Of a stretch of DNA of 64,000 nt, positions 8,199 to 17,960 are shown piece by piece (positions within the stretch are counted from its first letter, which is position 1; every line of letters begins with the position of its first letter). Source of the stretch: an uncultured Mailhella sp. (GTDB lineage: Bacteria > Desulfobacterota > Desulfovibrionia > Desulfovibrionales > Desulfovibrionaceae); contig NZ_CALUYL010000007.1 in assembly GCF_944324995.1 (NCBI RefSeq), positions 37,820 to 101,819 of the forward strand, given 5' to 3'. Both the position numbers and the translations under genes were made by a program. The notes beneath the pieces are model-generated. The model searched no databases, was not told the DNA's origin, and saw nothing but the letters and a program-made list of their open reading frames with translations.

Positions 8199-9530
8199 AT
8201 GGCCATGACACGAAGAGATTTTTTGAAAGGCGGCATCATGACGGCGGGCGTCTGCACCGGCTCATCCCTTCTGCCCGGACGTGCCGCGTCCGGGCGGGAA
8301 GTCTCGCCCTTTCCCGCGCATGCCCCCTGCGGCACGGGCGTCGGCGTGTTTCCCGGGCGCGTGGTCTGGACGCACGACCCTGCCGCCGTCCGCTGGGACG
8401 GGCAGGGCTACTGGTGGCAGCCGGAACATTTTTCCGAACCCGCCGTGCTCGCCATGGTGCGTTCGGGCATCGCCGCGCTAGCCGGAACGTCCGACGCCGC
8501 GGCCGGATGGCAGGCCCTGTTCCGGCATCACAACGAATCGCGGGGAAGAAGCGGCGGCTGCGCTCCGGGGCAGCGGCTTGCCGTCAAGGCCAACATGAAC
8601 GGCGCCGGAGCCTATTCGGACGACCCGCACGGCAGAACCCACGAAAGCTACACAAGCCCCGTGCTGCTCAGGGCGCTGCTGCTTTCCCTGATCGAAGACG
8701 CCGGCGTCGCGCCGCAGGACATAACGGTGTACGACGCAGGACGCGTCATTCCCGAGTACATGCGGCGTCTGTGCTCCTCCGGCCCGCTGACGGGCGTGCT
8801 CTTCCGGCATCGCGATCCGAACGGCCCGCTGGACGCCCTGCCGGACAGGCGCTGTCCCGTGCGCTGGTCCCGGGAGATTGCCGGAGCGGTCAACTATCTG
8901 CCCGCATGCGTCACGGAAGCGACATACCTCATCAATCTGGCCAGCCTGAAGGGGCACTGCTACGGCATGACGCTGTGCGGAAAAAACCATTTCGGCAGCA
9001 TTATCAACGCCGACCGCATGCGCGCGCCGCAGGCCGCGGGACTTCATGCGCTGGTGTCGTCGAGCCGCATGGGCGACTACGCCGTGCTCGCGGATCTGAC
9101 GGCGAATCGTCATCTCGGCGGCAAAACCGTGCTCTGCATGCTCGACGGTCTGATCACCGCCCCGGGAGAAAGCGTGAACATCACGCGGGAAAAGGCGCTC
9201 TGGCGGCAGCCGCCGTTCAACGGAACCTTCTGTTCCAGCCTGTTTTTCTCTCAGGATCCCGTGGCGATAGATTCCGTGGGCGCGGATTTTCTGGTCAACG
9301 AACCCGTCATGCGCGAGCACAACGCCCTTCTTCGGCACTATCGCGGCATGGAAAACTATCTGCACGAAGCCGCGCTCATCGCCGCGCCGCCTTCCGGCAC
9401 GATCTACCGCGACGGCTTCGGCGGCGTCGTGAACAGTCTCGGCGTTCACGAACACTGGAACAACCCCGAGGAAAAACTGTACAGCCGCAATCTGGGCGGC
9501 AAGGAAGGCATCGAGCTTGTCCGCGCCTGA
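8199..9530 (+). CDS. DUF362 domain-containing protein with Tat signal
   Basis: A 443-residue protein. ATG 8199 was chosen over an upstream start because it directly precedes a twin-arginine signal (MTRRDFLKGG) and follows an AGGGAG site. The rest matches DUF362 proteins: KANMNGAGAYSDDPHGRTHES, then NLASLKGHCYGMTLCGKNHFG, and the late CMLDGLITAPGES with SQDPVAIDSVGADFL. Many DUF362 proteins carry ferredoxin clusters, but no CxxCxxCxxxC motif is seen here. It is exported, and followed after 42 bp by an iron-sulfur flavoprotein, so a redox role in the envelope is plausible but unproven. The divergent LysR gene may regulate it. Confidence 0.85.
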   Translation: MAMTRRDFLKGGIMTAGVCTGSSLLPGRAASGREVSPFPAHAPCGTGVGVFPGRVVWTHDPAAVRWDGQGYWWQPEHFSEPAVLAMVRSGIAALAGTSDAAAGWQALFRHHNESRGRSGGCAPGQRLAVKANMNGAGAYSDDPHGRTHESYTSPVLLRALLLSLIEDAGVAPQDITVYDAGRVIPEYMRRLCSSGPLTGVLFRHRDPNGPLDALPDRRCPVRWSREIAGAVNYLPACVTEATYLINLASLKGHCYGMTLCGKNHFGSIINADRMRAPQAAGLHALVSSSRMGDYAVLADLTANRHLGGKTVLCMLDGLITAPGESVNITREKALWRQPPFNGTFCSSLFFSQDPVAIDSVGADFLVNEPVMREHNALLRHYRGMENYLHEAALIAAPPSGTIYRDGFGGVVNSLGVHEHWNNPEEKLYSRNLGGKEGIELVRA

Positions 9531-9572
9531 CAGAGCGACAAGGCGGCCTTCCCAACGACAACGGAGAACATC

Positions 9573-10139
9573 ATGAAGATACTGGGCATCAACGGAAGCT
9601 CAAGAAAAGACGGCAACACGGCCCTGCTCATGCGGGAAGTGTTCAAAGGACTGGAAGACACAGGCATGGAAACAAGCCTGGTTCAGCTGGCCGATCACAC
9701 CATCGAACCCTGCCGCGCCTGCTTTTCCTGCGCGAAGACGGGCTCCTGCGTGTTCGGTCAGGACGACTTCAACGAACTTTTCGACCTCATGACGAAGGCC
9801 GACGGCATTCTTCTCGGATCTCCGGTCTATTCGGCCGATGTTTCCGCCAGAATGAAGGCCTTTCTTGAGCGCGCGGCCGTGGTGGCCGACATGCGCCCCG
9901 GCCTGCTCAGGCACAAGGCGGGCGCGGCCGTGGCCGCAGTGCGACGCGGCGGCGCACTTGCGGCGGTGGACGCCATGAATCACTTTTTTCTCAATCATGA
10001 AATGTTCGTGGTCGGCTCCACCTACTGGAACATGGCCTACGGAAAAATGCCCGGCGACGTGCTGAACGACGCGGAAGGCATGGAGAACATGAGAAATCTC
10101 GGCCGGAACATGGCCTTTTTGCTGCAGCGTCTGGCCTGA
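9573..10139 (+). CDS. Iron-sulfur flavoprotein / flavodoxin-like NAD(P)H FMN reductase
   Basis: A 188-residue flavodoxin-fold protein. The FMN phosphate loop is NGSSRKDGNTALLM near residue 7, and the second flavin loop is GSPVYSADVSARMKAFLER. A cysteine cluster (CRACFSCAKTGSC, residues 49-61) lies where iron-sulfur flavoproteins bind their 4Fe-4S cluster. It should be a cytoplasmic electron carrier or quinone/nitro-compound reductase. The start has a GGAG site; it is probably cotranscribed with the DUF362 gene. Confidence 0.85.
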   Translation: MKILGINGSSRKDGNTALLMREVFKGLEDTGMETSLVQLADHTIEPCRACFSCAKTGSCVFGQDDFNELFDLMTKADGILLGSPVYSADVSARMKAFLERAAVVADMRPGLLRHKAGAAVAAVRRGGALAAVDAMNHFFLNHEMFVVGSTYWNMAYGKMPGDVLNDAEGMENMRNLGRNMAFLLQRLA

Positions 10140-10461
10140 CGGCGCTCTCCCTTGTGCGGACTTGCCCGGAGGCGTCCGCACAAGCGCCGGGCGCGGCGAG
10201 AGCGGCGTCGGCTTTTCCCGCCCTCCCCCGCGAGCGAGAAGAAGGCGGCACGGCAGCCGCACGCCCCGGCCTGCTCGACGACATGCGGCGTCCGTGCCCC
10301 TTCCTTTCCCCGACTGACAATATCAGGCAAGTTTTTGCCACAAATGCATCTTCATCCTCCTGCGGGCGTCGTCTATTCTGATCATCAGAATAGAATATTT
10401 CCCGAATCCGGCTTCCGGGAAGGGCGACTTTCCCGTCGGCCGTCGCGCCCCGGAGTCAACG
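10140..10461. other. Intergenic region with hairpin and palindrome
   Basis: No gene is supported in these 322 bases. The left part has a strong hairpin (TTGTGCGGAC 10152-10161 with GTCCGCACAA 10174-10183) lacking a T-run, probably ending the upstream unit. The right part carries a perfect palindrome listed separately. Confidence 0.55.
10374..10392. promoter_or_regulatory. Perfect 19-bp palindrome, candidate operator
   Basis: TATTCTGAT and its exact complement ATCAGAATA flank a single C. It lies about 70 bp upstream of the DUF4405 gene, next to AT-rich DNA (GAATATTT) that could serve as a promoter. A dimeric repressor or activator is the natural reader; none is encoded immediately beside it. 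Confidence 0.5.
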
Positions 10462-11196
10462 ATGAACATGCCCGCAACCGTTCTCACGGATCTTGTGCTC
10501 CTTCTGCTGTTTCTTCTGCTCATGGCCGCCCCCCATACCGGCGGCGCGGTCCATGAGTGGCTGGGCGTTCTGCTGACCTTTGCGCTTCTTCTGCACGCAT
10601 GGTTCAACCGCGTCTGGTACAAATCGCTGCTCAAGGGCCGGTACAACGTCACGCGGGCCGCCCGGCTCGCGCTGAACGCCCTGCTTCTTCTCATGCTGCT
10701 CGGCACTCTGGCCAGCGCCGTGCCCATTTCCCGAACGGTGTTCGCCTTTCTCGGACTCGAGGGCGGGCTCTCCGCAAGAACCGTCCACGTCTTCTGCGCC
10801 CACTGGTGCTTCCTTCTCGCAGCCGTCCATCTCGGCGTGTACGGCAAACGATTCTGCGCCCCGTTGGCGCGACTTTTTTCCGCGCCCCGCCCACTCGGCT
10901 ATCGACTGACCTCCTCCGGCCTGAGCGTCGCCCTTGCCTTGTACGGCCTGCACGCCTTTTTTCAGAGAGAACTGACCTTTCCTCTGACCATGCAGAGCTC
11001 CTTCATGCTGTGGAGCGAAAACGCCGCCCTCTTTCTTCTGGACTACGGCGCGGTCTTTTTCCTGTTCGCCTGGACAGGCTTCCGTCTGACCACGATGTCG
11101 CGCACATGGCGCTCCCACGCCTCGCTCTTTCTCCGCGCCGGGGAGAAACGCCCCTCGCCTTCCGATCAGACCACGCATCCCGAAAAACGTGCATGA
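10462..11196 (+). CDS. DUF4405-type membrane protein (cytochrome b561-like)
   Basis: A 244-residue integral membrane protein with about six hydrophobic helices. Histidines near helix ends (HEWLG, LHAWFNR, then HVFCAHWCFLLAAVHLG) match the DUF4405 pattern, which resembles a small b-type cytochrome scaffold, so heme binding is possible. A long soluble tail rich in Arg, Ser and Pro follows residue 215. GGAG precedes the start. It stands alone between two intergenic regions. The electron donor and acceptor are not evident. Confidence 0.7.
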   Translation: MNMPATVLTDLVLLLLFLLLMAAPHTGGAVHEWLGVLLTFALLLHAWFNRVWYKSLLKGRYNVTRAARLALNALLLLMLLGTLASAVPISRTVFAFLGLEGGLSARTVHVFCAHWCFLLAAVHLGVYGKRFCAPLARLFSAPRPLGYRLTSSGLSVALALYGLHAFFQRELTFPLTMQSSFMLWSENAALFLLDYGAVFFLFAWTGFRLTTMSRTWRSHASLFLRAGEKRPSPSDQTTHPEKRA

Positions 11197-11606
11197 CCTC
11201 CTGCCGTATCGCCGGGCTCTTTCCGAGTGTGCTGCAAGGGCCCGCATCATCCCGTCGCCGCGTGATGCCCCCAAGGCGTCTGCCTTCCGTCATGATGCCA
11301 GAGCCTCACAGCCACGCCTCCCTCGCAAACCCGCGAAGCGGCGGACCTGCCCCTGCTGATGCTGCATCGCATCTATGGCCTTGAAAAAATATGAACGCAT
11401 GACGCATGGAAAACATCGCCCATTTCTTCACCAAGCTTATGCACAACATCGAAAAAATCTTCCCTCTTCCCCCTTTTATTGTCCATAAAGACAGAAAAAT
11501 ATCGCTGTCATCAGAAAAAATGCATATGTTCATGCGCCATAAGAGGAATGCATTGACAGGCCCATGAAAAATTATCATGGATTAAAGAAACCCTACTGAG
11601 GATGCC
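11197..11606. other. Intergenic region upstream of sigma-54 activator
   Basis: No gene is supported in these 410 bases. The last 200 are AT-rich and include TTGACA at 11553-11558 and a short CATGA/TCATG inverted repeat, but the -10 match is poor, so no promoter is called with confidence. Confidence 0.5.
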
Positions 11607-13172
11607 ATGCTGACTTTTCTTTTTCCTCCGGATGAGCCGGATGCTTCGTTTCCATCTCTTTTCACCGAGATGAAACAGTTCTTCCAGAAGGACATGCCTC
11701 TGCCCGAGGGCATGGCGGAACTTCACCGGATATTGAAGAAATACTTTCCCGTGGAATACATTCTGGTCACGGCGGCCACGGAGCGTCAGGGCGAAGAGCG
11801 CATGTTCCTGTTTCCCGAAATCACGGGCATGCGCAAAGTGGCGCTGAACAGCACGCCCGAGCAGCTGCTGGCCCTGAGTCACGGCCCCGAACGGGTGGTG
11901 CGTCTCGGCGATCAGGACGATCACGGCATCACCCTCGGCGTGATTCACAGACTCTTTCCCGAACGCAGGTTTTCCGCACTCATCATCCGGGCGGTGATGG
12001 CGAGACGCCTGATTGTTTCTCTCTCGCTCATCGTTCTTGAGCACCGCGGAGAAAACGTGTTTCACGCAGGGCACGTGAACGCCGCCTTTGCGCTTCTCGA
12101 CGATCTCATGCGGTATTTCGGACGGCATGTCTCCTTGGAAGCCGCGGGGAAAAAGCGGGAGGATCCGGGGCGGTATCTTCCGCTGGTGCAGCTTCCGGGC
12201 ATGCATCAGGTGTGCGAAATGATATGGCAGGTCTCCCGTCAGGACTGCCCCGTGCTGCTGCTCGGCGAAACCGGCACCGGCAAGGAGGCCGTGGCGGAAA
12301 CCCTGTACCGCTCTTCCGGACGCCTGGATGCACCCTTCATCAAGATGAACTGCGGCAGCCTGCCGGAATCGCTCATGGAAAGCGAACTTTTCGGCCATGA
12401 AAAAGGAGCGTTTACCGGCGCGGTCGCTTCCCGCAAGGGCTTTTTCGAGCGCGCGCACAGGGGCATGCTGCTGCTTGACGAAGTGGGCGAACTTTCGCTT
12501 CCGGCGCAGACCAGACTTCTGCGCGTGCTTCAGGAAGGCGTGCTGGAACGCGTGGGCGGCGACGAAGAGAGACGCATCGACGTGCGCATCATTGCCGCCA
12601 CGCACAGAAATCTCGACAAGATGGTGCAAAGCGGCAGCTTCCGCTCCGATCTGTACTTCCGCCTCAGCGTGTTTCCCATTGCCATTCCGCCGCTGCGTCG
12701 CCGTCCGGAAGACATTCCCGTGCTGATACGGTTTTTCATCGCCCGAAAATGTTCCGAATACTGCGTGCAGAACCTGCCCGAGCCCTCCCCGGAAAACATG
12801 AAGGAACTGCTCTCCTACCCGTGGCCCGGCAATCTGCGGGAGCTCAACAACGCCGTGGAGCGGGCCGTCATTCTCTGGATGGGCGACATGCGCCGTCCGC
12901 TGGTGATTTCTCCGACGGCCCGGTTCATGCCGCAGGAACAGGCTACGGATCATGCTGCCGACTCCTGGGGCGCTCCCTCCGTTTCCGAACGATTCGAAAC
13001 ACTCAACGAAGCCATGACTCGGCACATCCTCCGCGCGCTGGAGCGCTCCGGCGGCAAGATAAGCGGCAGGGGCGGCGCCGCCGAGCTGCTCGACGTGCAT
13101 CCCAACACCCTGCGCGCCCGCATGCAGAAACTGGGCATCCGTTATGATTCACAAAATATGGTGAAACATTGA
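11607..13172 (+). CDS. Sigma-54-dependent Fis-family transcriptional activator
   Basis: A 521-residue activator of RNA polymerase sigma-54. Residues 1-185 are a sensor region without a clear named domain. The AAA+ ATPase follows: Walker A GETGTGKE (220-227), the sigma-54 contact loop GAFTGA (268-273), Walker [13 protein letters not shown] and the arginine region [13 protein letters not shown] Fis-type helix-turn-helix closes the protein ([21 protein letters not shown]). The next gene starts 149 bp downstream behind a sigma-54 promoter, so this protein most likely controls the 13322-20974 operon. The sensor has no PAS or response-receiver signature that I can recognise, so its signal is unknown. 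Confidence 0.93.
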   Translation: MLTFLFPPDEPDASFPSLFTEMKQFFQKDMPLPEGMAELHRILKKYFPVEYILVTAATERQGEERMFLFPEITGMRKVALNSTPEQLLALSHGPERVVRLGDQDDHGITLGVIHRLFPERRFSALIIRAVMARRLIVSLSLIVLEHRGENVFHAGHVNAAFALLDDLMRYFGRHVSLEAAGKKREDPGRYLPLVQLPGMHQVCEMIWQVSRQDCPVLLLGETGTGKEAVAETLYRSSGRLDAPFIKMNCGSLPESLMESELFGHEKGAFTGAVASRKGFFERAHRGMLLLDEVGELSLPAQTRLLRVLQEGVLERVGGDEERRIDVRIIAATHRNLDKMVQSGSFRSDLYFRLSVFPIAIPPLRRRPEDIPVLIRFFIARKCSEYCVQNLPEPSPENMKELLSYPWPGNLRELNNAVERAVILWMGDMRRPLVISPTARFMPQEQATDHAADSWGAPSVSERFETLNEAMTRHILRALERSGGKISGRGGAAELLDVHPNTLRARMQKLGIRYDSQNMVKH

Positions 13173-13176
13173 CACG

Positions 13177-13194
13177 GTATTTAGTGAAAAATAC
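13177..13194. promoter_or_regulatory. Inverted repeat, candidate enhancer site
   Basis: GTATTT-N6-AAATAC lies about 57 bp upstream of the -24 element, immediately after the activator gene. Position and symmetry suit an upstream activating sequence for that activator; this is inference. Confidence 0.4.
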
Positions 13195-13249
13195 ACGAAA
13201 TATCGTTAAATAATATTTTATCTCATTGATATTCCTAAATATTTAAAAA

Positions 13250-13265
13250 TGGCATGCTTTTTGCT
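13250..13265 (+). promoter_or_regulatory. Sigma-54 promoter (-24/-12)
   Basis: TGGCATGCTTTTTGCT matches the consensus TGGCAC-N5-TTGCW. GG (13251-13252) and GC (13263-13264) are exactly 10 nt apart. It lies 57 bp before the operon's first start codon and just after a sigma-54 activator gene. Confidence 0.88.
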
Positions 13266-13321
13266 TTTATTCCGGTAAAAGCAAATTCCCGGCCACACCG
13301 CCGGCTATACAGGAGTATGCC

Positions 13322-15310
13322 ATGATCCGTGCTTATCCCCATCTTTTTGAACCTCTTCAGGTTGGAAAGATCCGCTTCAGAAACCGCATCTGGACCGCGC
13401 CCACGGCGCAGGCCATGCACTTCATCACGCCCGAAGGCTACATCCGCCCCGAGTCCATCGCGCATTTCCGCAACAGAGCTCTCGGCGGCGCGGCCTGCGT
13501 GACGCTCGGCGAAGCGGCCGTTGATCAGGATCGCGGGCGTTCTCACTTCCACAACGTGAATCTGCAGGACATCAACAACCTGCCCTATCTGACCCAGATG
13601 ACCGACGCCATCCATCAGGCCGGCGCCATCGCCTCCATTGAAATCGAGCACGGCGGCAAGTACGCCTTCCCGCTGGTCAACGGCGGCAGAAATCCCATTG
13701 CGCCTTCCGGCTGCGTGCTCCCCAACGGTCAGGTCGTGGATGAAATCACCGAAGAGCAGATGGATCAGGTGGCCGATCACTTCGCCGAAACCTGCCACTT
13801 CCTCCAGAACGCCGGCTTCAAGATGTGCCTCGTTCACGGCGCGCATCAGTGGCTGCTCGGCGAATTCCTTTCCCCTGCGGAAAACCACCGCAAGGACAAG
13901 TGGGGCGGCAGTCTGGAAAACCGCGCCCGCTTCCCCATCATGGTGCTGGACAGAATCCGCAAGCGCGTGGGCCCCGACTTCCTGCTGGAATACCGCATTT
14001 CCGGCACCGAAGGTCAGCCCGGCGGACTGGAAATCGATGAAGCGTGCGAGTTCATCAAGATGATCGAAGACAAGATCGATCTCGTCCACTTCTCCCGCGG
14101 CAACCGCGGCGTGCTGCGCAGCCGTCCCGAAATGTTCCCCTCCGAATTCATGCCCAAGTGCCCCAACGAATACATGGGCGTGGCGGCGAAAAAGCACGGC
14201 ATCAAGATCCCCGTCATCATCGTGGGCAGCATCACCGACCCTGAAGACGCCGAACGCATGATCGCCGAAGGCCACTGCGACGCCGTGGCCATGGCCCGCA
14301 CCGTCATTGCCGATCCCGAATGGGCCAACAAGGCACGCCTCGGCAAGCGCGAAGAAATCCGTCCCTGCATCAAGTGCTTCAACTGCCTCGATGAAAAGAA
14401 CGCCCGCGTCTTCGGCGGCGGCATCACCGGCTTCACCAGAGACGTGGTCAAGCGCTACGCCTGCTCCGTGAACCCCCGCATCGGCATTGAAACCGACATC
14501 ATTCCTCCGGCCACCGAAAAGAAGGTCGTGGCCATCATCGGCGGCGGTCCCGCCGGCATGCAGGCCGCCATCACCGCGGCCGAACGCGGTCACGAAGTGC
14601 GCCTCTATGAAAAGAGCGATCACCTCGGCGGTCAGATTTCCTTTGCCGACTACGTGTCCTTCAAGTATCCGCTCATGGAATTCAAGAACTGGCTCATCCA
14701 TCGCGTGGGTCAGCTCGGCATCAAGGTGTTCCTGAACACGGAAGCCACCCCCGAACTCATCGAAGCCGCCTACCCCGACGTGGTCATCGCCTGCACGGGT
14801 TCCGTGCCCGCCCTGCCCAGGATTCCGGGCATCGACGGCAAGAACGTCATGCTGGCCACGCAGGCCTTCGTGAACCGCGACGCCGTGGGGCAGAAGGTGG
14901 TGATCGTGGGCGCGGGCGACACCGGCTGCGAATGCGCTCTGCATCTTGCCGAAGCCGGCCGCGACGTCACCATGGTGGAAATGGATGAATTCATCGCCCG
15001 CCGCACGGGCTACACGCAGCGCATCGTGCTGGTGGAAAAAATCGACACCAACGAGCACGTCTCCTATCTGACCAGGGCCTGCTGCAAGAAGATCACCGAC
15101 AAGGGCGTGGAAGTGGAAACTCCCGACGGCGTCCGCTTCCTGGAAGCCGACACCGTGGTCATCGCCCTCGGCACCCGCGCGCTTCAGGATCAGGCCGAAG
15201 CCTTCCGTGACTGCGCCCCCACCTTCTGGCTTGCCGGCGACTGCGCGGAAGGCCCGAAGAACGTCCGTCACGCCATCCGCAACGGCTACGACGCCGCCTG
15301 CCGTCTGTAA
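13322..15310 (+). CDS. FAD/FMN 4Fe-4S oxidoreductase of the 2,4-dienoyl-CoA reductase type
   Basis: A 662-residue paralog of the enzyme at 2327, first gene of the sigma-54 operon. An OYE-like barrel comes first, with SIEIEHGGKYAF and VHGAHQWLLGEFLSP in place of the more usual HGxHGYL. The cluster ligands are RPCIKCFNC with a distant CSVNPR, separated by an unusual insertion (DEKNARVFGGGITGFTRDVV). Two nucleotide-binding folds follow (IIGGGPAGMQAA and IVGAGDTGCECALHL). It probably reduces an activated alkene or related group on a compound handled by the same operon (permeases, nitrilase, dehydrogenase). AGGAG precedes the start. Confidence 0.9.
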   Translation: MIRAYPHLFEPLQVGKIRFRNRIWTAPTAQAMHFITPEGYIRPESIAHFRNRALGGAACVTLGEAAVDQDRGRSHFHNVNLQDINNLPYLTQMTDAIHQAGAIASIEIEHGGKYAFPLVNGGRNPIAPSGCVLPNGQVVDEITEEQMDQVADHFAETCHFLQNAGFKMCLVHGAHQWLLGEFLSPAENHRKDKWGGSLENRARFPIMVLDRIRKRVGPDFLLEYRISGTEGQPGGLEIDEACEFIKMIEDKIDLVHFSRGNRGVLRSRPEMFPSEFMPKCPNEYMGVAAKKHGIKIPVIIVGSITDPEDAERMIAEGHCDAVAMARTVIADPEWANKARLGKREEIRPCIKCFNCLDEKNARVFGGGITGFTRDVVKRYACSVNPRIGIETDIIPPATEKKVVAIIGGGPAGMQAAITAAERGHEVRLYEKSDHLGGQISFADYVSFKYPLMEFKNWLIHRVGQLGIKVFLNTEATPELIEAAYPDVVIACTGSVPALPRIPGIDGKNVMLATQAFVNRDAVGQKVVIVGAGDTGCECALHLAEAGRDVTMVEMDEFIARRTGYTQRIVLVEKIDTNEHVSYLTRACCKKITDKGVEVETPDGVRFLEADTVVIALGTRALQDQAEAFRDCAPTFWLAGDCAEGPKNVRHAIRNGYDAACRL

Positions 15311-15336
15311 TTCCCGGAACGTCCGATAAAAAAGCC

Positions 15337-15367
15337 TGTTCCGCTGGCCGCTTCCACCGGCGGAACA
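15337..15367 (+). other. Intercistronic hairpin
   Basis: TGTTCCGC pairs with GCGGAACA over a 15-nt loop between the oxidoreductase and permease genes. No T-run follows on the plus strand, so it more likely shapes mRNA decay and relative expression than stops transcription. Confidence 0.45.
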
Positions 15368-15435
15368 GACTTCCTTGCAAGCAGACACAACGTTGCAATC
15401 TTCTCCTCCATATCCTTATGACGAAGGAGTCAATT

Positions 15436-16836
15436 ATGTCGGCAGACGCTCAGGCAGGCACAGGATCCGAAGAAAAAAAACGGCTTCTGAAACTTCTTTT
15501 CTGCCTCATCTTTCCGCTGATATGCTTTGCCATGCCGGACAGCACGGGCATCACTTCCACCATAAAACTCTTCCTGTACATCACCTTTGCTGCAATTCTC
15601 ATGTTTGCAGTGGATGTTACAAGTAATTTCATTGTATCCATATTCCTTATCTTTGCTTATGCCGCAAGCGGTCTTGTTCCTTTAAGTACAATTCTGGCTT
15701 CATGGAAAAGCGACATTCCGTGGATCACGCTGGCGGCGCTGCTCATCGTCACCATCGTACAGAGAACAACGCTCCTGCAGCGCATGACGTATCATACCGT
15801 CATACGGGTCGGCGGCAGCTACATGGGAATCATTTTCGCCGTCACCATCATTTCCGTTCTGGCGCGCATTTTCCTCACCGGCACCATGGCTTCCGTGAGC
15901 GTCATGATGGTGGCCTTCGGCCTCTGCACGGCGCTTCATCTCGGCAAGAGCCGGGCGTCGGCGGGCATCATGCTCATGGCGGTCACCGCCTACCGCGACG
16001 CCAACTTCTTCGTCTATTCTCCCGACTTCATCGCGCTCCTGTACAGCGAATCCTCAAAAGTCGCGCCCATTTCCACGAGTTATCCCGAATTTTTCATGAA
16101 CAACTGGGTCTTTGTTTTCGAGATCCTGCTCTTTGCCCTGGTCATAGGAAAGTTCATGGCTCCCAAAACGCCCATCGAGGGAAAAGCGGCCATGAGAAAA
16201 AATCTTGAAGCCCTTCCCCCCATGACCAGAGACGAAAAGCATATCTGCATCATACTTTCGGCACTCGTCATTTTTCTCCTCACCTATCAGATCCATCACA
16301 TTCCCATGGTGTACGGGTTTATTTTCACCGCCATCATATTCTATCTTCCCTATGTCAACATAGGCACAAACAACGACATCAAAAACATCAACTATTCATC
16401 CATATTCTTCATCGTCGCCTGTCTCGGCATCGGAACCGTGGCGCAGTCCATCAACGTTGCCTCTTCCCTGTCCGCCATCATCTCTCCGTGGCTGAACGGC
16501 GTTTCTGAAAAAATATTCATGAGCATCGTCTATGCCATCGCCGTGTTTGCCAACTTCTTCATGACGCCGCTTGCGGAAATCGCAACGTTCGGCGCTCCCA
16601 TCGCCCAGATCTGTCAGTCGCTCGGATTCAACCTCAACACCATGATATCCTCCTTCTTCCATGGCACGCAGCAGCTGCTGTTCCCCTACGAAACCGCGGT
16701 GTACCTTGTGGCGTTTTCCATGGGCGTCATGAAGCTGAACGACTTCACGCTTATCATGGGAATCAAAATGATTCTCAACACTCTGTTCCTCGTTACTGTT
16801 GGTTTTGCCTACTGGACTTTCATCGGAATTCTTTAA
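15436..16836 (+). CDS. SLC13 (DASS) family permease
   Basis: A 466-residue secondary transporter with roughly a dozen membrane helices, related to divalent anion and dicarboxylate:sodium symporters. The start was set at ATG 15436 because AAGGAG lies 7 nt upstream; the in-frame ATG at 15418 overlaps that site. Re-entrant loop regions are visible around SVSVMMVAFGLCTALHLGKSR and FFMTPLAEIATFGAPIAQIC. It shares length and layout with the second permease of the operon at 18720 (both end in helix-rich WWT/YWT-xIGIL). Two related carriers in one operon suggest uptake plus exchange, or two related substrates. Confidence 0.88.
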   Translation: MSADAQAGTGSEEKKRLLKLLFCLIFPLICFAMPDSTGITSTIKLFLYITFAAILMFAVDVTSNFIVSIFLIFAYAASGLVPLSTILASWKSDIPWITLAALLIVTIVQRTTLLQRMTYHTVIRVGGSYMGIIFAVTIISVLARIFLTGTMASVSVMMVAFGLCTALHLGKSRASAGIMLMAVTAYRDANFFVYSPDFIALLYSESSKVAPISTSYPEFFMNNWVFVFEILLFALVIGKFMAPKTPIEGKAAMRKNLEALPPMTRDEKHICIILSALVIFLLTYQIHHIPMVYGFIFTAIIFYLPYVNIGTNNDIKNINYSSIFFIVACLGIGTVAQSINVASSLSAIISPWLNGVSEKIFMSIVYAIAVFANFFMTPLAEIATFGAPIAQICQSLGFNLNTMISSFFHGTQQLLFPYETAVYLVAFSMGVMKLNDFTLIMGIKMILNTLFLVTVGFAYWTFIGIL

Positions 16837-16857
16837 ATGCACCAAATAGGAGGCAGT

Positions 16858-17889
16858 ATGATCTTTCCCACCGTCAAAGTTGCCGCCGTGCAGGCCGCGC
16901 CCGTCTTTCTCAATCTGAAGGCGTCCGTGGAGAAGGCCTGCGCGCTCATCGACGAAGCCGGACGCAACGGCGCCGAGCTCATTGACTTTCCCGAAGCGTT
17001 TCTGCCCGGCTACCCCTGGTGGATCTGGATGGGCGCCCCGTCGTTCGGACACAAGTTTCTCATGAAGCTGCATCAGAATGCGCTCACCTACGGCAGCCCG
17101 GAAATGCGTCAGATAAGCGAAGCGGCAAGACGCAACAACATTTTCGTGTGCATTTCCGCCACGGAAGCCGACGGAACCACCCTGTACCTCACGCAGTTCT
17201 GGTTCGACAACAAGGGCAATCTCATGGGCAAGCACCGCAAGATGTCGCCTCCCGGATGCGAAAAGATCATCTGGGCCTGCGGCAACGGCAGCACCATGCA
17301 GGTTTTCGACACCAAAATCGGCAAGATCGGCGGTCTGCAGTGCGGCGAGCATCTGAATCCCATGAATCTTTCCTGCCTGCTCGGTCAGGGCGAACAGATT
17401 CACTGCGCCGGCTGGCCGCCCATGCACACGCCCCGCGAAGGCCAGATGCCGCTGTTCTCTCCCTACGACATGTCGCGCACGGCCACCCGCTACGCGGCCA
17501 TGGGACTGAGAGCCTTTGCCCTGTACTCCACACAGATGATGGCGCAGGACGTCATCGACATGCTCTGCGACGGCACGGGACATCCTGAATATATCGAATG
17601 CCTGCCCAACGGCGTGGACGGAACGCTCGGCGGCGGACGGGCTGCCGTGTTCAACGTGGCGGGCGACTGCATCAGCAACTCGCTCCCGCACGACGTGGAA
17701 GGCTGCGTGTATGCCGAATGCGATCTCATGGAAACGCTGGGACGCAGACTCGTCATGGATCCGCTGGACAAGGACGCAAGACCCTTTGCCCTGCGCATGA
17801 CCCTGGACAGAACGGACTACAAGGCCATGAACTTTGAGGGCGTGCAGCCTGACAACTCCGTTTCTTACGAAAATATTCAGAACTTATAA
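16858..17889 (+). CDS. Nitrilase / carbon-nitrogen hydrolase
   Basis: A 343-residue cytoplasmic hydrolase of the nitrilase branch. The catalytic triad is visible: Glu46 in FPEAFLPGYP, Lys128 in KHRKMSPPG and Cys162 in GGLQCGEHLNP. The Cys-x-Glu-His context is that of true nitrilases and cyanide hydratases rather than amidases, so it probably turns an organic nitrile into a carboxylate and ammonia. The start at 16858 follows AGGAGG. In the operon it sits between two anion permeases and near redox enzymes; a nitrile or cyano-acid substrate is a reasonable guess, not shown by sequence. Confidence 0.88.
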   Translation: MIFPTVKVAAVQAAPVFLNLKASVEKACALIDEAGRNGAELIDFPEAFLPGYPWWIWMGAPSFGHKFLMKLHQNALTYGSPEMRQISEAARRNNIFVCISATEADGTTLYLTQFWFDNKGNLMGKHRKMSPPGCEKIIWACGNGSTMQVFDTKIGKIGGLQCGEHLNPMNLSCLLGQGEQIHCAGWPPMHTPREGQMPLFSPYDMSRTATRYAAMGLRAFALYSTQMMAQDVIDMLCDGTGHPEYIECLPNGVDGTLGGGRAAVFNVAGDCISNSLPHDVEGCVYAECDLMETLGRRLVMDPLDKDARPFALRMTLDRTDYKAMNFEGVQPDNSVSYENIQNL

Positions 17890-17960
17890 TCGATCAGAGC
17901 CGGAGAATGAGAGGGAGGGGAACTCTTTTCCGGCTCGTTTTGTATCCGGGAGACGACGAA

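Noticed and set aside
17907..17960. Upstream start for the kinase-like gene
   Set aside because: The region reads MRGRGTLFRLV without family similarity, while ATG 17961 has GGGAG at suitable spacing.
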